64,000 nt of DNA, from the NCBI GenBank assembly GCA_963966185.1, contig CAWZYM010000089.1:578501-642500 (forward strand), read 5' to 3'. Shown one piece after another: positions 12,232-23,696 of this stretch. A model generated the notes under the pieces. That model had not been told where the DNA came from. It did not search any database and worked only from the letters and a program-made list of their open reading frames with translations. The stretch comes from Rhabditoides inermis (lineage: Eukaryota > Nematoda > Chromadorea > Rhabditida > Rhabditidae). A program made the translations under genes and the position numbers. Every line of letters starts with the position of its first letter. Within the stretch, counting starts at the first letter, position 1.

Positions 12232-12892
12232 GCTCTATCTCTCTTTTTCTCTCTATGTGGTACTGGTTATATTGATTTATTGATTTTCTTTAGTTCGAAA
12301 CCGTCAGTGTACAAGAAGTTTATGCCCAGCGAGAACACGGTGCGCGGAATAGTCATTGGCGGTGCGTTTGTGTTTGTTTGTTCATTTATTTATTTATTCA
12401 GTATGACAAATATACAAAGAAGCACTGTTGTTTGTTGATTGTCGATGTTTGTGTGGTTATCGATTTATCGGTTGTATGATTATCCAATTATTGATTCATT
12501 GGAGGTCTGACCGGAGCTATCGAGATCTGCATCACGTTTCCGACCGAGTATGTGAAGACGCAGCTGCAGCTGGATGAGAGGAGCGCCACGCCCAAGTATA
12601 AGGTGGGGGATGGAGAGAGGGGGGAGGGAGGGAGAGAGAGGGATGGAGGGAGAGAGAGAAAGGAGGGAGGGGAGAGAGGAAAAGAGGATACAAAGAGATC
12701 AGAACAGGAGAGAAACACGAGGAAGGAGGGAACAGGAGGGAGCGGAACTATGATCTCTGTGCTTCTGGACTAGTGGACTAGGGTGTAGGGAGGATAAGAG
12801 GGAGGGAGGGAGGGAGAGGGAGGGAGGGAGGGAGAGGGAGGGAGGGAGAGGGAGGGAGGGAGAGAGAGGAGAAGAGAAGAGAAGAGAAGAGA

Positions 12893-12933
<41 letters not shown>

Positions 12934-13746
12934 CTAGTGATCTGTCTCGCTATCGCTATTGTGTTGCATGCGATTGTTTCCATTCCGCTAGCTCTCCCCT
13001 ATCACTGGAATTATCTCGGTGGCGGAGAAAAAGTTATCGCGCACTTGCCACCGCAGCGTGCGGGTGGGGTGAGAGCGTGTGTGTTTTTCGACCCTGTCAA
13101 GTCGAGATAGCGGAAGAATGGAAGTGCGGCCTAGGGACAGTGAATGTGGTGCCACAGAAGACTGAGATTAAACATTGCGAGGACATGTGCACCGGTTGAG
13201 TGAGACATGTGGAAACGTAAAGAAGAGAATCAGAATCGGAAGAAAAATATTAGGTGAGAGAACAGGATGTTTGAAAAAGGAAACGTATCGTATGAGAAAG
13301 TATTCACAAAAAAGACGATTTGAAAATGTAAATGAATTTTTTTACTTATAATGTATTTATTCATAATCAGAAATCACAAAATCACAACACACAGCATCCA
13401 ACAAACTACCGGTCAGACCCGTGAGTAGGGACAAAGTGAAGACTGTGACAGAGCCCATTGGCACCCATACGAATGATGAGAAAGCGTGAAAGAGTTGAAT
13501 ACGGACCCGTTGAAAGGAACTTTGCTTGTGTGGAAGAGAATCAAGTCAATGGAAATGCTAAAAAAAAAGTAATGTGAAAACTCGGTTGCAGGGTCCGGTG
13601 GACTGTGTGAAGCAGACGGTGCGCGGCCATGGAGTCTTGGGTCTCTACAGGGGACTATCCGTGCTGCTGTACGGATCCATCCCCAAGAGCTCGTTCCGGT
13701 GAGTGGGAGGGAGGGAGAGAGAGCGAGAGAGAGCGAGAGAGAGAGC

Positions 13747-13777
<31 letters not shown>

Positions 13778-15473
13778 GGAGAGAGAGAGGGAGAGAGAGA
13801 ATGCCTGTTTCAGGTTCGGTACGTTCGAGTTCCTCAAGGGCAAGGCGGCGGACGAGCGCGGCAACCTCACGCCCGTGATGCGGTTGATGTGCGGTCTGGG
13901 AGCCGGTCTCTCCGAGGCTGTCTTTGCCGTCACGCCCATGGAGACGGTCAAGGTAGGGTGGGAGTGTGTGTGTGTGTGTGTGTGTGTGTCTGTGTGTTTG
14001 TCTGTATGTTTCTCTGTATGTTTGTCTTTTCCCGGCTATTAGAGTAAAGAGGGTGGGAATTGTATTTGTTTACCATGTGTTTTGATCGCTGTGCTCTGTG
14101 CATTGTGCTTTGTTCAGGTCAAGTTCATCCACGACCAGACGCTGGAGAAGCCCAAGTACCGCGGATTCTTCCACGGCGTTTCGACCATCGTCAAGACTGA
14201 CGGATTCGGAGTGAGTGTGTTTGTGTGTTCTATCGTTTTATAGATTTATTGATTGTTATGCGTCTCTATCCCATTATTGGATTACTGTATTTTGATATAT
14301 CGATTGATTAACCGATTGACGTATTCAGGGTCTGTACAAGGGACTTACAGCCACGATGGCCAAGCAGGGATCGAACCAGGCGATCAGGTTCTTTGTCATG
14401 GAGACCCTCAAGGTAGGGAGAGAGAGATAGAGAGAGAGAGAGTCTCGTTGCAGGACTGGTACCGCGGCGGCGACAACACTGTGGTGATCTCGAAGCCCAT
14501 TGTCGGTCTCATGGGAGCCGTCGCCGGAGCGGCGTCCGTATATGGTAAGTGGATGTGGTGTACGGTATTACGGTATTAAGGTGTACGGTATGCGTGGGTT
14601 GTAATTAGGGGACGAAGGAGATGGGGGAGTACGATGAGAAGACGATGTAGGAGAAGAAGGTAGAGGAGACATAAGATTAAAGGAGAGGTGTACGGAATAA
14701 TAACACGAGGTTGACATAATCAATGTTGATATGGTGATTAAATTAAATCAAAAATCTACTAATTAATATAAAATGAAATAGAATCTTGAAAATCAGGCAC
14801 GCTTCCTTCGCGGTGAGGTACAAACTTGGCACGAGTTTCCAATGGGAATTTAGATACAAGCCTGGTCCCGCCACGGACCTAGAGACTTTTTGTAGAAATC
14901 GTTTTGACGTGAGACATCAGCTGATCATTTCATTTTTTCATTGCGTACTCCTCTCCTTTAAATTGGAAGAGGGAAGGTGGAGAAGGAGGAAGAGAAGGAG
15001 AGAGAATTAGAAGAAATATGAGGAAAAAGGATAGATGATAGATGGTGAAAAAGCAAGGTGAAGAAGAAGGGGGTGGAGAAGACAAAAGAGGAGCAGGAGG
15101 AGCAGGAGCATCTACTTCCTTGCAGGCAACACTCCCATCGACGTGGTGAAGACGCGCATGCAGGGTCTGGACGCGCACAAGTACAAGAACACTATCGACT
15201 GCGCCCTCCAGATATGGAGGAACGAGGGATTCACCGCGTGCGTTTTTATAGCTTCTTTATTGTTTGTTTTTAATTGTATTGTGGAATTCGCATTGATTCG
15301 TCTTTGAAAAACTCAAATGGGGTCGCTTACAGTATCGTTGTATCGCTCCCTGTTTCAGGTTCTACAAGGGCACCGTACCACGTCTGTCTCGCGTCTGCCT
15401 CGACGTCGGAATCACATTCATGATCTACGATTCGATCATGGAGCTCCTCGACCGTCACTGGAAGAAGAACTGA
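12140..15473 (+). CDS. SLC25A1: Mitochondrial tricarboxylate (citrate) carrier
   Basis: Ten exons: 12140-12165, 12294-12361, 12505-12602, 13592-13698, 13814-13952, 14118-14210, 14329-14412, 14454-14544, 15126-15237, 15359-15473. The product is about 300 residues, normal for a mitochondrial carrier. Three carrier repeats each show the PX[DE]XX[KR] signature: [18 protein letters not shown] and [12 protein letters not shown]. Stretches such as [42 protein letters not shown] and [10 protein letters not shown] are close to animal citrate carriers. It exchanges citrate or isocitrate for malate across the inner mitochondrial membrane, supplying cytosolic acetyl-CoA. The ATG at 12140 lies 7 bases after an AG (ATATCAG) and is followed at once by an intron whose start is a pure CT run. 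Introns carry several purine tracts. Confidence 0.95.
12180..12231 (+). repeat. (CT)n microsatellite in intron 1 of the citrate carrier
   Basis: Pure CT run of about 50 bases, starting 15 bases after the donor. Confidence 0.9.
12603..12930 (+). repeat. GA/GGGA/AGAAG compound purine tract
   Basis: Nearly pure purine on the coding strand for about 100 bases after the donor GTGGGG, then again from 12795 to 12930 as GGGA, then AGAAG, then GA repeats. It occupies much of the long intron 3 of the citrate carrier. Confidence 0.85.
13699..13800 (+). repeat. GA microsatellite spanning a whole intron
   Basis: The 115-base intron between 13698 and 13814 runs from GTGAGTGGGAGGGAGG through GAGAGC and GA repeats almost to the acceptor. 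Confidence 0.85.
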
Positions 15474-16720
15474 GAAGGAGTGATCGGGTAACTGTAGCTG
15501 GCTACAGTGTACCCCGCGTTCCGCCTAGGTTGCCATTTTTCGCCATAGCCATATACAGTTTAGAGTAGCGTGTGCGAGTTTGTGTGTCCGTAACGGACTT
15601 CACTTGTTTTGCGTGTCTGTGATTGTTCTACGTACTAGTAGAGAACTGCCCGTTCTCCTCCCTCTTTGTGAGACGCGTGTCGATTGTGAGTTGTGCTCTC
15701 GTTCCTTCCACCAATACTGTTACCATTTTGAACAATTTACTCTTCAAAGTTTTATCAGATGTATTTATTTACTAATAAAGAGTTTTTTCAAGGATTTGGT
15801 GGTTTGATCGATTGATGGTTTGATCTTTGTCCGTCTGCGTCTCTGCGCAGGCCGGGTCGCTCTCCTCGCTCCGTGCACTCTCTCGCTGGGAAGAGAGTGT
15901 TTATTGAATGAATGCAATGAGCTAGCTGGATTCGTCATCACTACACTGCTTCAGTGTTCGATATTCCTGGAAAGTGTGTTCATTGTTACGCGATCGTGTT
16001 TTGGAATTGAGTAGATCGATTCACACCAGCGGTAGATCGTCTGATCTACCATGAATTGTTGGCTACGCCCATCCAAATGACGAATAGGAACCTACTCACC
16101 GCCGACTGCGATCAGCTGTTTCGGTCACGCGCGCGCGGTTTGTTTGTGTTTTGTTTGTTTGTTTTGTGTTATGGATGCTCTACTATGTTCACGATTACAT
16201 ATCTTTGGATACATTGTCGAGAAAATAGCTGAGCTTGTTGCTTTTCGCTTATCTGGGCCAGAAAATCGACAATGCTATGCTAGGATGCCCCCGATAACGT
16301 GCATTTTCTTGTTCTCTTTGTTGGCTCCCATTCATCGATATTTGGGTATTTGATCGTATTTTACGCACCACAATAGTACATTCCGGTTGGCTATATGCCC
16401 TCTCACATTGCTCATCTCATTTCAATTCACTGACTGTTTTTCATTGATTTGCTTTTTGTCGGTGGCCGTTTCATGTGCGGTCTTATCAATACGATGAGAT
16501 CATTACGCATGTGACGTTCGTACGGTCATTCGTGATTTGCATTTGTTGATTTTCGAATATGATGCGTTTTGATTGTTTGATTAAGGGGTAAACCCCTCTT
16601 TTCCAATAACTGTGTGTAACAGAGTCACACTACTCTGTAGTCATGCATTGGTTATGCCATACTATTTGTCATCGATGAATCGATTGATTGATTGATTTGT
16701 ATTTTACATATTTCAGTAAT
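15474..16720. other. Intergenic region between citrate carrier and SLC36-type transporter
   Basis: Contains the 3' UTR of the citrate carrier, with an AATAAA at about 15773-15778 as the likely polyadenylation signal, and upstream sequence for the next gene. It ends in TTTCAG four bases before the next ATG. No further gene is visible. Confidence 0.55.
16711..16720 (+). promoter_or_regulatory. Probable trans-splice or 5'-UTR acceptor before the SLC36-type gene
   Basis: TTTCAG lies four bases upstream of the ATG at 16721. In nematodes this layout usually marks spliced-leader addition; a 5'-UTR cis-intron would look the same. Confidence 0.5.
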
Positions 16721-16809
16721 ATGTCGAACCCGGCGAGCGACGTGCGCTCGCGTGCGGACAGCTACCAAGACGTGGATGTGGAGCCGCAGGTGGGGAGGCA
16801 TCTCTCTCT

Positions 16810-16850
<41 letters not shown>

Positions 16851-17753
16851 CACACACTATCTCTCTCTCTCTTCTCTTTCTCTCTCTCTCATTTGATCAC
16901 ACACTGTGTCAGAGTGACTGTCCTCACACTCTCTCTCTCTCTTCATCCCACATCTTCTTTCACCTCCACCACGTTCACCTCGACCACATCAATTTCCGTG
17001 TCTTGAGTGTCGGAACATGATGAACCCTCATTCCAGCGCACAGGGGACACTCTGAATGTCTTTGCTATCAGACAGGATTGTTTGAATGTCTGCTAGGCAG
17101 ATGATCTAATCCCCTCTTTTCCAGGGCACCGTCATGGCGGTGGGCGCGTCTCCACCCCAGCGCACCTTCGACGAGGACACACACCTCTTCTCGGAGCGCG
17201 CCCAGACCGCCACCAGCATCACGCCCGAGCAGGTTGATTGATTGGTTATCGATTTATTGATTTGTAGTTATAATTGTTAACGGAGACCTCCATCGTCTTA
17301 TCCGAGCAGGTGTGAGGAGGCGAAGGAATAGGGATTTATTAATTTGATATCGATATTGATTCATGGTTATATTCATTAATGGTCAGGTTCGGGAAAGGAA
17401 CGGTGATAAATTGATTATCGATTGATTATATCGATTGCTTGCAGGCGTTCATTCACCTGGTGAAGGCTATGCTGGGCACTGGGCTGCTCTCGCTGCCGCT
17501 CGCCTTCAAGCACTCGGGACTCTTTGTGAGTATTGATTATCGATTATTGATTGATTATCGATCGCTTGCAGCTGGGTCTGATTCTCACCGTGATAATCTG
17601 TCTGGTGTGTCTCTACTGCATGCGGCAGGTCGTCTTCGCCGCGCACTTTGTCTGCTCCAGGTAGGGAGGGACTCTCACTCTCACTCTCTCTCCCCCCCCC
17701 CCTCTCTCTCTCTCTATCTCTCTACCTCTCGCTCACTCTCTCTCTCCCCTCCC

Positions 17754-17789
<36 letters not shown>

Positions 17790-19807
17790 CCCCTCTCTCT
17801 CTCAACTCCCTCCTCTCTTTCAGAAACGGCCGTGATCTGATCGACTACGCGAACATAATGCGGGGCGCCGTGGAGCTGGGACCGAGCTGGATCCGGCATA
17901 GGGGATACTTCTTCAAGTGGGTGGAAAGGGGGAGGGAGGGAGAGAGGTAAAGAGATTCCCCCACCCAGGCAGCTCGTCAACGTGAACATGTTCATCTCGC
18001 AGTTCGGCTTCTGCTGCGTCTACTTTGTCTTCATGGCCGACAATCTCGAGGATGTGCGGTTTTGATCGAATTATTCTCCTACCGTAACTATTAGTTTTGC
18101 GAGCAGATCAAATTGTTCTCCTAGCGTAATCGTTAAGTTTGCAAGAAGATCAAATTATTCGTTCATCGTAACCCTTAATTTTGCAAGCAGATCGAAATAT
18201 TTTCCTACCGTAATCGTTAACTTCACAAACAGATCAAATTATTCTCCTACCGTGACCTGTATACCTGTATTAGAGAGGGCGCGCAGCGCCCTCTCTTTTG
18301 GCTTAGGATAAGGCTCGCGCTAGAATTTTCAAGAAGCGATATCCAAAGGTCATGTTAGCAGCAACGTGAACTCATCCAATTCATGTTAGTTAGATTCGCA
18401 CGGTTCCGTAGGCCAGATCACTGGTTGACGCCATCTTTGTATCTTTTCTGTGAAAGAAGTTATGCGCGATCGCGCGCACCCATGAGGCGAAAGGCCAGCG
18501 TGTGGGTGTGTGTGTGTGTGTGTGTGGACCGTTTCCAGTCAAAGCTGGCTGCTAGCTCTCTCTCGGTGGGCGGGGCGAGAGAGAGAGCGCGAGAGTGCGC
18601 GATATTGAGAGAGCGCGCAGACGGTAGTAGACATGCACTTACGCCTCAGCGATCCAAAATAATAGAATAGAATAGAATAGTTTATTCATAAGTTGTTATG
18701 ACATACACACAAAACGAAATATGAAATAGTACAGCTACGGTTTGGAACTGTTCGTATTCGATTTGTGGGGCTTCACTTTCTCCAGACACTGTTGGCATTA
18801 CAGCATATGCGGAGAGAGGAATCCAGTCACGTCTCGAGACATTCGTCTTCTTATCCGATATAGAGTATGCGGCCTTGATCCATCCTCGAACGCGTGAGCC
18901 TTATGGACCACCTTGCGTCTACCGTCGAACGTTCTCGAACTTCTCGCGTCCATTTGCATACTTGCTCCCGGTCGATTTATTTGTCACTATCATGTTGCGA
19001 AATCCAAGAAATCCGTGAATTACCGACTATGTGCACTTCCAACAGGCTTATTTGGCTCCTCCTTATCGTCTCACAGTGAACGGCTCCGGATATCGATCGA
19101 TAACAGCAACATACTTCTCTTCCGTTCGCGGGTGCCGCCGTTGCCCTTCAATTCGCCTTCGCTTTGTACCTTCTTTTCCTCCAATCGAGAATCCGCGCTT
19201 CGCCGACTATTTGCACGTCCACCGGCTTATTTGGCGTCGCCTTATCGTCTCACAGTGAACGGCTTCAATTAGAGAATTAGTCGATACTCCATGAAACCTC
19301 ATCTCCGAGCGGCGGCGGCGGTGACTTTCATTGTCGTCGGGTGGTCATTCGAGGGAGTGCGGGAAGGGGCAACCGCTCGCGGGGACGGGAAAATGAGAAG
19401 TCTAAAGAATAAAGAGTAAAATTTCTTTCAAAGCGTTTCTTTTGATACTATGAGAAACATTGCTGTACATACGCAACAAACACGACCTGTAGAATGTAGT
19501 ATATTCAATGACTTGCTACCATCATTAAATTGTGCCATTCATCATAGTTCTGCGCATACGAATGAACGACGGAGCTTGGCAATCAGGTATAAAAGAAATT
19601 TCTATGAAATTTAACAAAAGCACATATATTATCTCTTAAAAGTACTCGCGTAAAGAGAGTCAGTTTGTCTTGACCCAATTCAACAAAAGCGCATGCATAA
19701 AACGTTTACAAATACTAACACAAACCTGCGCATATCGGACTGTTCGATGAATCGATGAAATCGATGTAATCAATATTAGAGAGAGGGGGGGAGAGAGAGA
19801 GAGAGAG

Positions 19808-19854
<47 letters not shown>

Positions 19855-20848
19855 CAGGTTTGTGTTAGTATTTGTAAACGTTTTATGCATGCGCTTTTGT
19901 TGAATTGGGTCAAGACAAACTGACTCTCTTTACGCGAGTACTTTTAAGAGATAATTCTCACAATCAGATCAAATCATTCGCCTTTCCAGTTCTTCTCGAA
20001 CAACACGTCGATCCGGCTGCCGGTGTCGGTGTGGATGCTGCTGTTGCTCATCCCGATGCTCTTGCTCTGCTCCATCAGGTAGGGAGAGAGAGGGGGAGAG
20101 AGAGAGAGAGGGAGGGAGAGGAGAGAGAGAGAGAGAGAGAAAAGGAAGGGAGAGAGAGAGAATTCATCTCCAGGCGCCTCGCCATCCTCGCCCCCTTCGC
20201 CGCTGCCGCCAACGCCGTCTACATTGCAGCTGTGGGAATCGTGCTCATGTTCTTCCTCTCTGGTAGATATTGATTGATTATTGATTTATTTCGGGTTGAT
20301 ATGGATTGCTTATTGATTTGTATAACGTGTATCGATTCCTATCGGATGGGCTGATGTCGTTGATGAACATTAACTATTGATGTACGATTCCTAAAATCGT
20401 GATATCGTTAACGTTCTTTTGGGGGTTGCAGGAGAATTTGAGCGGACCGTTAGTCTCACCCTTCTCTCTTTAGACCTGCGCCCCGTCTCCTCTCTGCCGG
20501 CGTTCGGCAACCTCTCCGACCTGCCGCTCTTCTTCGGCACCGTCATGTTCGCGTTCGAGGGAGTCGCCGTGGTGGGTGCAAAGCTGAAAGGGTATCTGTT
20601 TGGGAGATGACGTCCGACACCACCTAATCCATCCAGCCTTCCTCTACGACACCGTAATCCGAAGACCTTATTTTGATCGCGACTAGGACAGCGTATTGAA
20701 CCGTTTATTAAAATGGAAACATTGTTATAAATCGATACAATATATGTTTGCAGATCATGCCGATCGAGAACCGGATGTCGCGTCCGGCTGCGTTCATCCA
20801 ATGGAACGGTGTGCTCAACTCGAGCTGCCTCGTCGTGCTGGCGGTGAG

Positions 20849-20904
<56 letters not shown>

Positions 20905-21807
20905 GGGAGAGGGGAGGTAGAGAGAGAGAGAAGGTAGGGAGAGGAGGGAGAGGGGAGAGAGAGGGGAGGGAGAGGGGGAGGTAGGGAGAGAGAGAGAGGG
21001 AGAGAGAAAGAAGGGGGGGGGAGAGAAAGAGGGGGAGAGAGAGAGAGAGAAAGAGAGATATTCCCTCTGCAGATCTTTTCGTGCACCGGCTTCTACGGCT
21101 ACCTCTCCCTCGGCGACACGGTCAAGGATACGGCCACCCTCAACCTGCCCATGACGCCGTGAGTATACGGTAGACTGAATGTGGGGTACGGTAGTATAAC
21201 ATCATACCCCCGTCATGTAGTATTGAAATTGTAATTTGATCACGGAATGAGTGTTGAGGTTGACTCATTGTGTTCCTTGTTCAGATTCTACCAAACGATC
21301 AAGATCATGTTTGTGCTGTGCATCATGATCAGCTATCCTCTGCAGGTGAGAGGGAGGGAGGGATGGGGAGGGGGAGAGGGAGAGAGAGAGGAGTGAGCGA
21401 GAGTGAGAGGGAGAGAGGGGGAGAGGGAGAGGAGGGAGCGAGAGTGATAGGGAGAAAGAGAGAAAGAGAGAGGGGGAGAGAGGGAGGGACAGAGAGGGAA
21501 GGAAGGAGAGAGAGAGGGAAGGAAGGAGAGACGTCCTCCCTCCTAGTTCTACGTGCCGATGGAGCGCGTGGAGAAGTGGATCAGCCGGAAGATTGCGGTG
21601 GAGAAGCAGACGTGGTACGTCTACGCCGCCCGCTTCGGAGGAGTCGTGTTGACGTGTGAGTGGTGTATTGATGTACTACTGTACTACTATATGTTATACT
21701 ACCTCCATTTGTGTTCAAGTCGCGGTCAGTCGCGAAATTATCTCTACTCCTTCGCAATACAGTGAGAGATAATGAGACAGAAAGAGAGAGAAGGACAGAG
21801 AGACAGA

Positions 21808-21847
<40 letters not shown>

Positions 21848-22378
21848 TGATCATGTTACAGGCGCTATCGCCGAGCTGATCCCGCACCTCGCCCTGTTCA
21901 TCTCTCTGATCGGCGCCTTCTCGGGAGCCAGCATGGCACTCCTCTTCCCGCCCTGTATTGAACTGCTGGTGAGAGAGGGGGGGAGGGGTGTCTGTCACTC
22001 TTGTTTCTATACGAATTAGGGAGTACATGTAAGTTGTTGGAGTAAAGATGTATTGCGAGAATATTTACCTGGAACTCGAGTTGTTGCAATTTACTACTTC
22101 AATCGATACTCACCGGATCAATCGATATTCGTGCAGGTGTGCTACGCGAAGGGTGAGCTGACGCAGGCGGTGTGGGTGAAGAACGGGTTCCTGCTCGGAT
22201 TCGCGCTGCTCGGATTCACGACTGGTGAGGGAGAGAGAGAGAGGGGCGAGAGGGAGAGGGAGAGAGAAGGAGGGAGAGAGAGGGGGAGAGAAGGAGAGAG
22301 AGAGGGGACAGAGTAAGAAATCCGTCTTCAGGCACCTACGCCGCGCTCTCCGAGATTGCGAAGACGTTTAGTGGATGA
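16721..22378 (+). CDS. SLC36/AAAP-family amino-acid transporter
   Basis: Sixteen exons: 16721-16789, 17125-17232, 17444-17525, 17572-17660, 17824-17916, 17969-18053, 19990-20078, 20174-20262, 20474-20571, 20754-20843, 21073-21158, 21285-21345, 21547-21655, 21862-21968, 22137-22224, 22332-22378. After a polar N-terminus of about 60 residues, the first membrane segment carries HLVKAMLGTGLLSLPLAFKH, the typical start of SLC36 proton-coupled transporters. PLFFGTVMFAFEGVAVVMPIE and GFYGYLSLGD are also family motifs. Around eleven hydrophobic segments are visible. The family moves small neutral amino acids with protons at the plasma membrane or lysosome; substrate and location here are not determinable. 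The 1.9-kb intron 18054-19989 holds several repeats. Confidence 0.9.
16801..16890 (+). repeat. (CT)n tracts in intron 1 of the SLC36-type gene
   Basis: Two CT runs separated by a short CA-rich stretch, beginning about a dozen bases after the donor. Confidence 0.85.
17675..17818 (+). repeat. CT/CCCC pyrimidine tract filling an intron
   Basis: The intron between exons 17572-17660 and 17824-17916 is nearly all pyrimidine and merges into the acceptor's own polypyrimidine tract. Confidence 0.85.
18062..18258 (+). repeat. 42-bp minisatellite, about 4.5 degenerate copies
   Basis: Units begin with GATCAAATTATTCTCCTACC or close variants, at a 42-base period. The reverse complement of the core (TACGGTAGGAGAATAATTTG) matches the minisatellite at 63366-63865, which has the same period. 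Intronic. Confidence 0.8.
18272..18298. repeat. Perfect hairpin (11-bp stem, 3-base loop)
   Basis: AGAGAGGGCGC, loop GCA, then GCGCCCTCTCT. It lies directly beside the minisatellite. On the minus strand the stem end runs into CTAAT. Confidence 0.75.
18660..18900 (-). mobile_element. 3'-end relic of a retrotransposon related to the NeSL-like element
   Basis: On the minus strand the sequence runs to ATGAATAAAC and then a repeated TTCTA tail (18660-18680). The last about 90 bases resemble the 3' end of the NeSL-like element (29889-29990): both have ATCGAATACGA, then AAACCGTAGCTGTACT, then a TATCATAAC/TGTCATAAC-like stretch. Only this 3' part is recognised, as expected from 5' truncation. Confidence 0.55.
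18996..19262 (+). repeat. Direct repeat pair, about 75 bp, 180-base spacing
   Basis: Both copies contain CCGACTAT, then TTGCAC or GTGCAC, then GGCTTATTTGGC and CCTTATCGTCTCACAGTGAA. The first copy ends near 19085 and the second at 19262. Non-coding. Confidence 0.7.
19628..19955. mobile_element. Foldback/MITE-like element A with ~100-bp terminal inverted repeats
   Basis: The left arm 19628-19730 and right arm 19853-19955 are nearly perfect inverted copies, starting ATTATCTCTTAAAAGTAC. The 120-base centre is mostly a GA tract. Parts of the arms (CAATTCAACAAAAGC and CATGCATAAAA) recur in the element at 42207-42733. No coding capacity. Target duplication is not clear. Confidence 0.8.
20848..21060 (+). 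repeat. GA/GGGA purine tract filling an intron
   Basis: Starts within five bases of the donor GTGAGT at 20844 and continues nearly to the acceptor at 21072. Confidence 0.9.
21349..21532 (+). repeat. GA/GGGA purine tract filling an intron
   Basis: Nearly unbroken purine on the coding strand between exons 21285-21345 and 21547-21655. Confidence 0.9.
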
Positions 22379-22823
22379 GTAGTACTGTAGAGTACTGTAA
22401 TGGATGCTATGATACTGTATAGTACTATAATAGTACTGTATTGGATGCTTCTCTGTCTCTTTTCTATCCGATGTGTGTAAAGTGACCGGTATACACTCTT
22501 CTGTACATTTAGCGGCATTTCTTAATCTTAAGAAGTAAGAACAAATGCCATTTTACTACACGTTTTACGTTTTTGAATTAAATTTTGCACTAGATTCGAC
22601 TGTGATACAGCCTATTTATTAGAGAAATACGTTTTGCGCAATTTGACCGTAAGTTATACGTTTCGCGCAAGGATCTGTCAACTTGATGAAGCGTGGATGG
22701 ATAAAGCTTTTTTACTATGTATGTCGATGTGATTGAAATGTTCTCCCTGTCGTCTCGTTTCAAGTCTGGGATGTTGGTTTTACCCGGAAAGGTCATTCCG
22801 AGGACTATGCGCTCTGTTTTCGG

Positions 22824-22875
<52 letters not shown>

Positions 22876-23569
22876 CGATTGCGTCTCCCGGGGATATTAG
22901 CCGTTTGTAAAACACGAGAGAAAGAAGACGTCACGCGGATTGAGAAGAGGTGGGAAGATGGAGAGGAGCACGTGTCGACGACGTCTAATCGCGATCAGAA
23001 GGCATCTCTACGTTTGGTAGTCCATCACTGATAGAGAGTGGGTGGGTTGTGTTGTGTGTTTAGACCACATGCGGGTAATGCCATTTCGGGACAGTAGTAA
23101 TCGAACGAAATCGAAAATTTCGTGTGGCGAATCTGCGGACGACACGTTTTTTGTAAACAACTCAAAGCTGGTGGCAAACAGATTTTTGGCATTGTTTGTT
23201 GTGATCAACTGAATGATGTTGACAAATATGTGAGATATCTGAGGCCAAACAATAGTTTTACTTTTGCAGAAGTCTTCAGAAGTTGTGTTTTGGTGTGTGT
23301 GACGTCACTTTTGTTTGAATGAGTGGCATTTCCCGTTTCGGACACAACACACGTCCCCACGAGGGACTAATCAGAGAAATGTTTTGGATCGTGGATTGTG
23401 AGAGACTCTCTGGACGTCAACTGGACGTGACTCTCAATCAATCAATCAATAAATCAATCAATAATTTATCCGGAATCGTTATATCTGAACATGACAACAC
23501 AATCATTATGATAGGAAGCATACAGTAGTAGACGTGACTCTCTGTTTCTGAAAGGCGGGAGGTCAGCTG
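22379..23569. other. Intergenic region before the retrotransposon
   Basis: Starts with GTACTGTA/AGTACTGTAATGGATGC-type short repeats (22380-22450), then AT-rich DNA and a CT run at about 22824-22870. No gene recognised. The 5' end of the retrotransposon probably lies in the last part but cannot be fixed. Confidence 0.45.
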
Positions 23570-23661
23570 ATGAGAGGAGATTCGTATTCCTCTGAGACCA
23601 GCGAGGAAGTCGACTGGATATATAAGATGCAGAGGAAGCTAGTGTTTGAGGAACACGCGAT

Positions 23662-23696
<35 letters not shown>

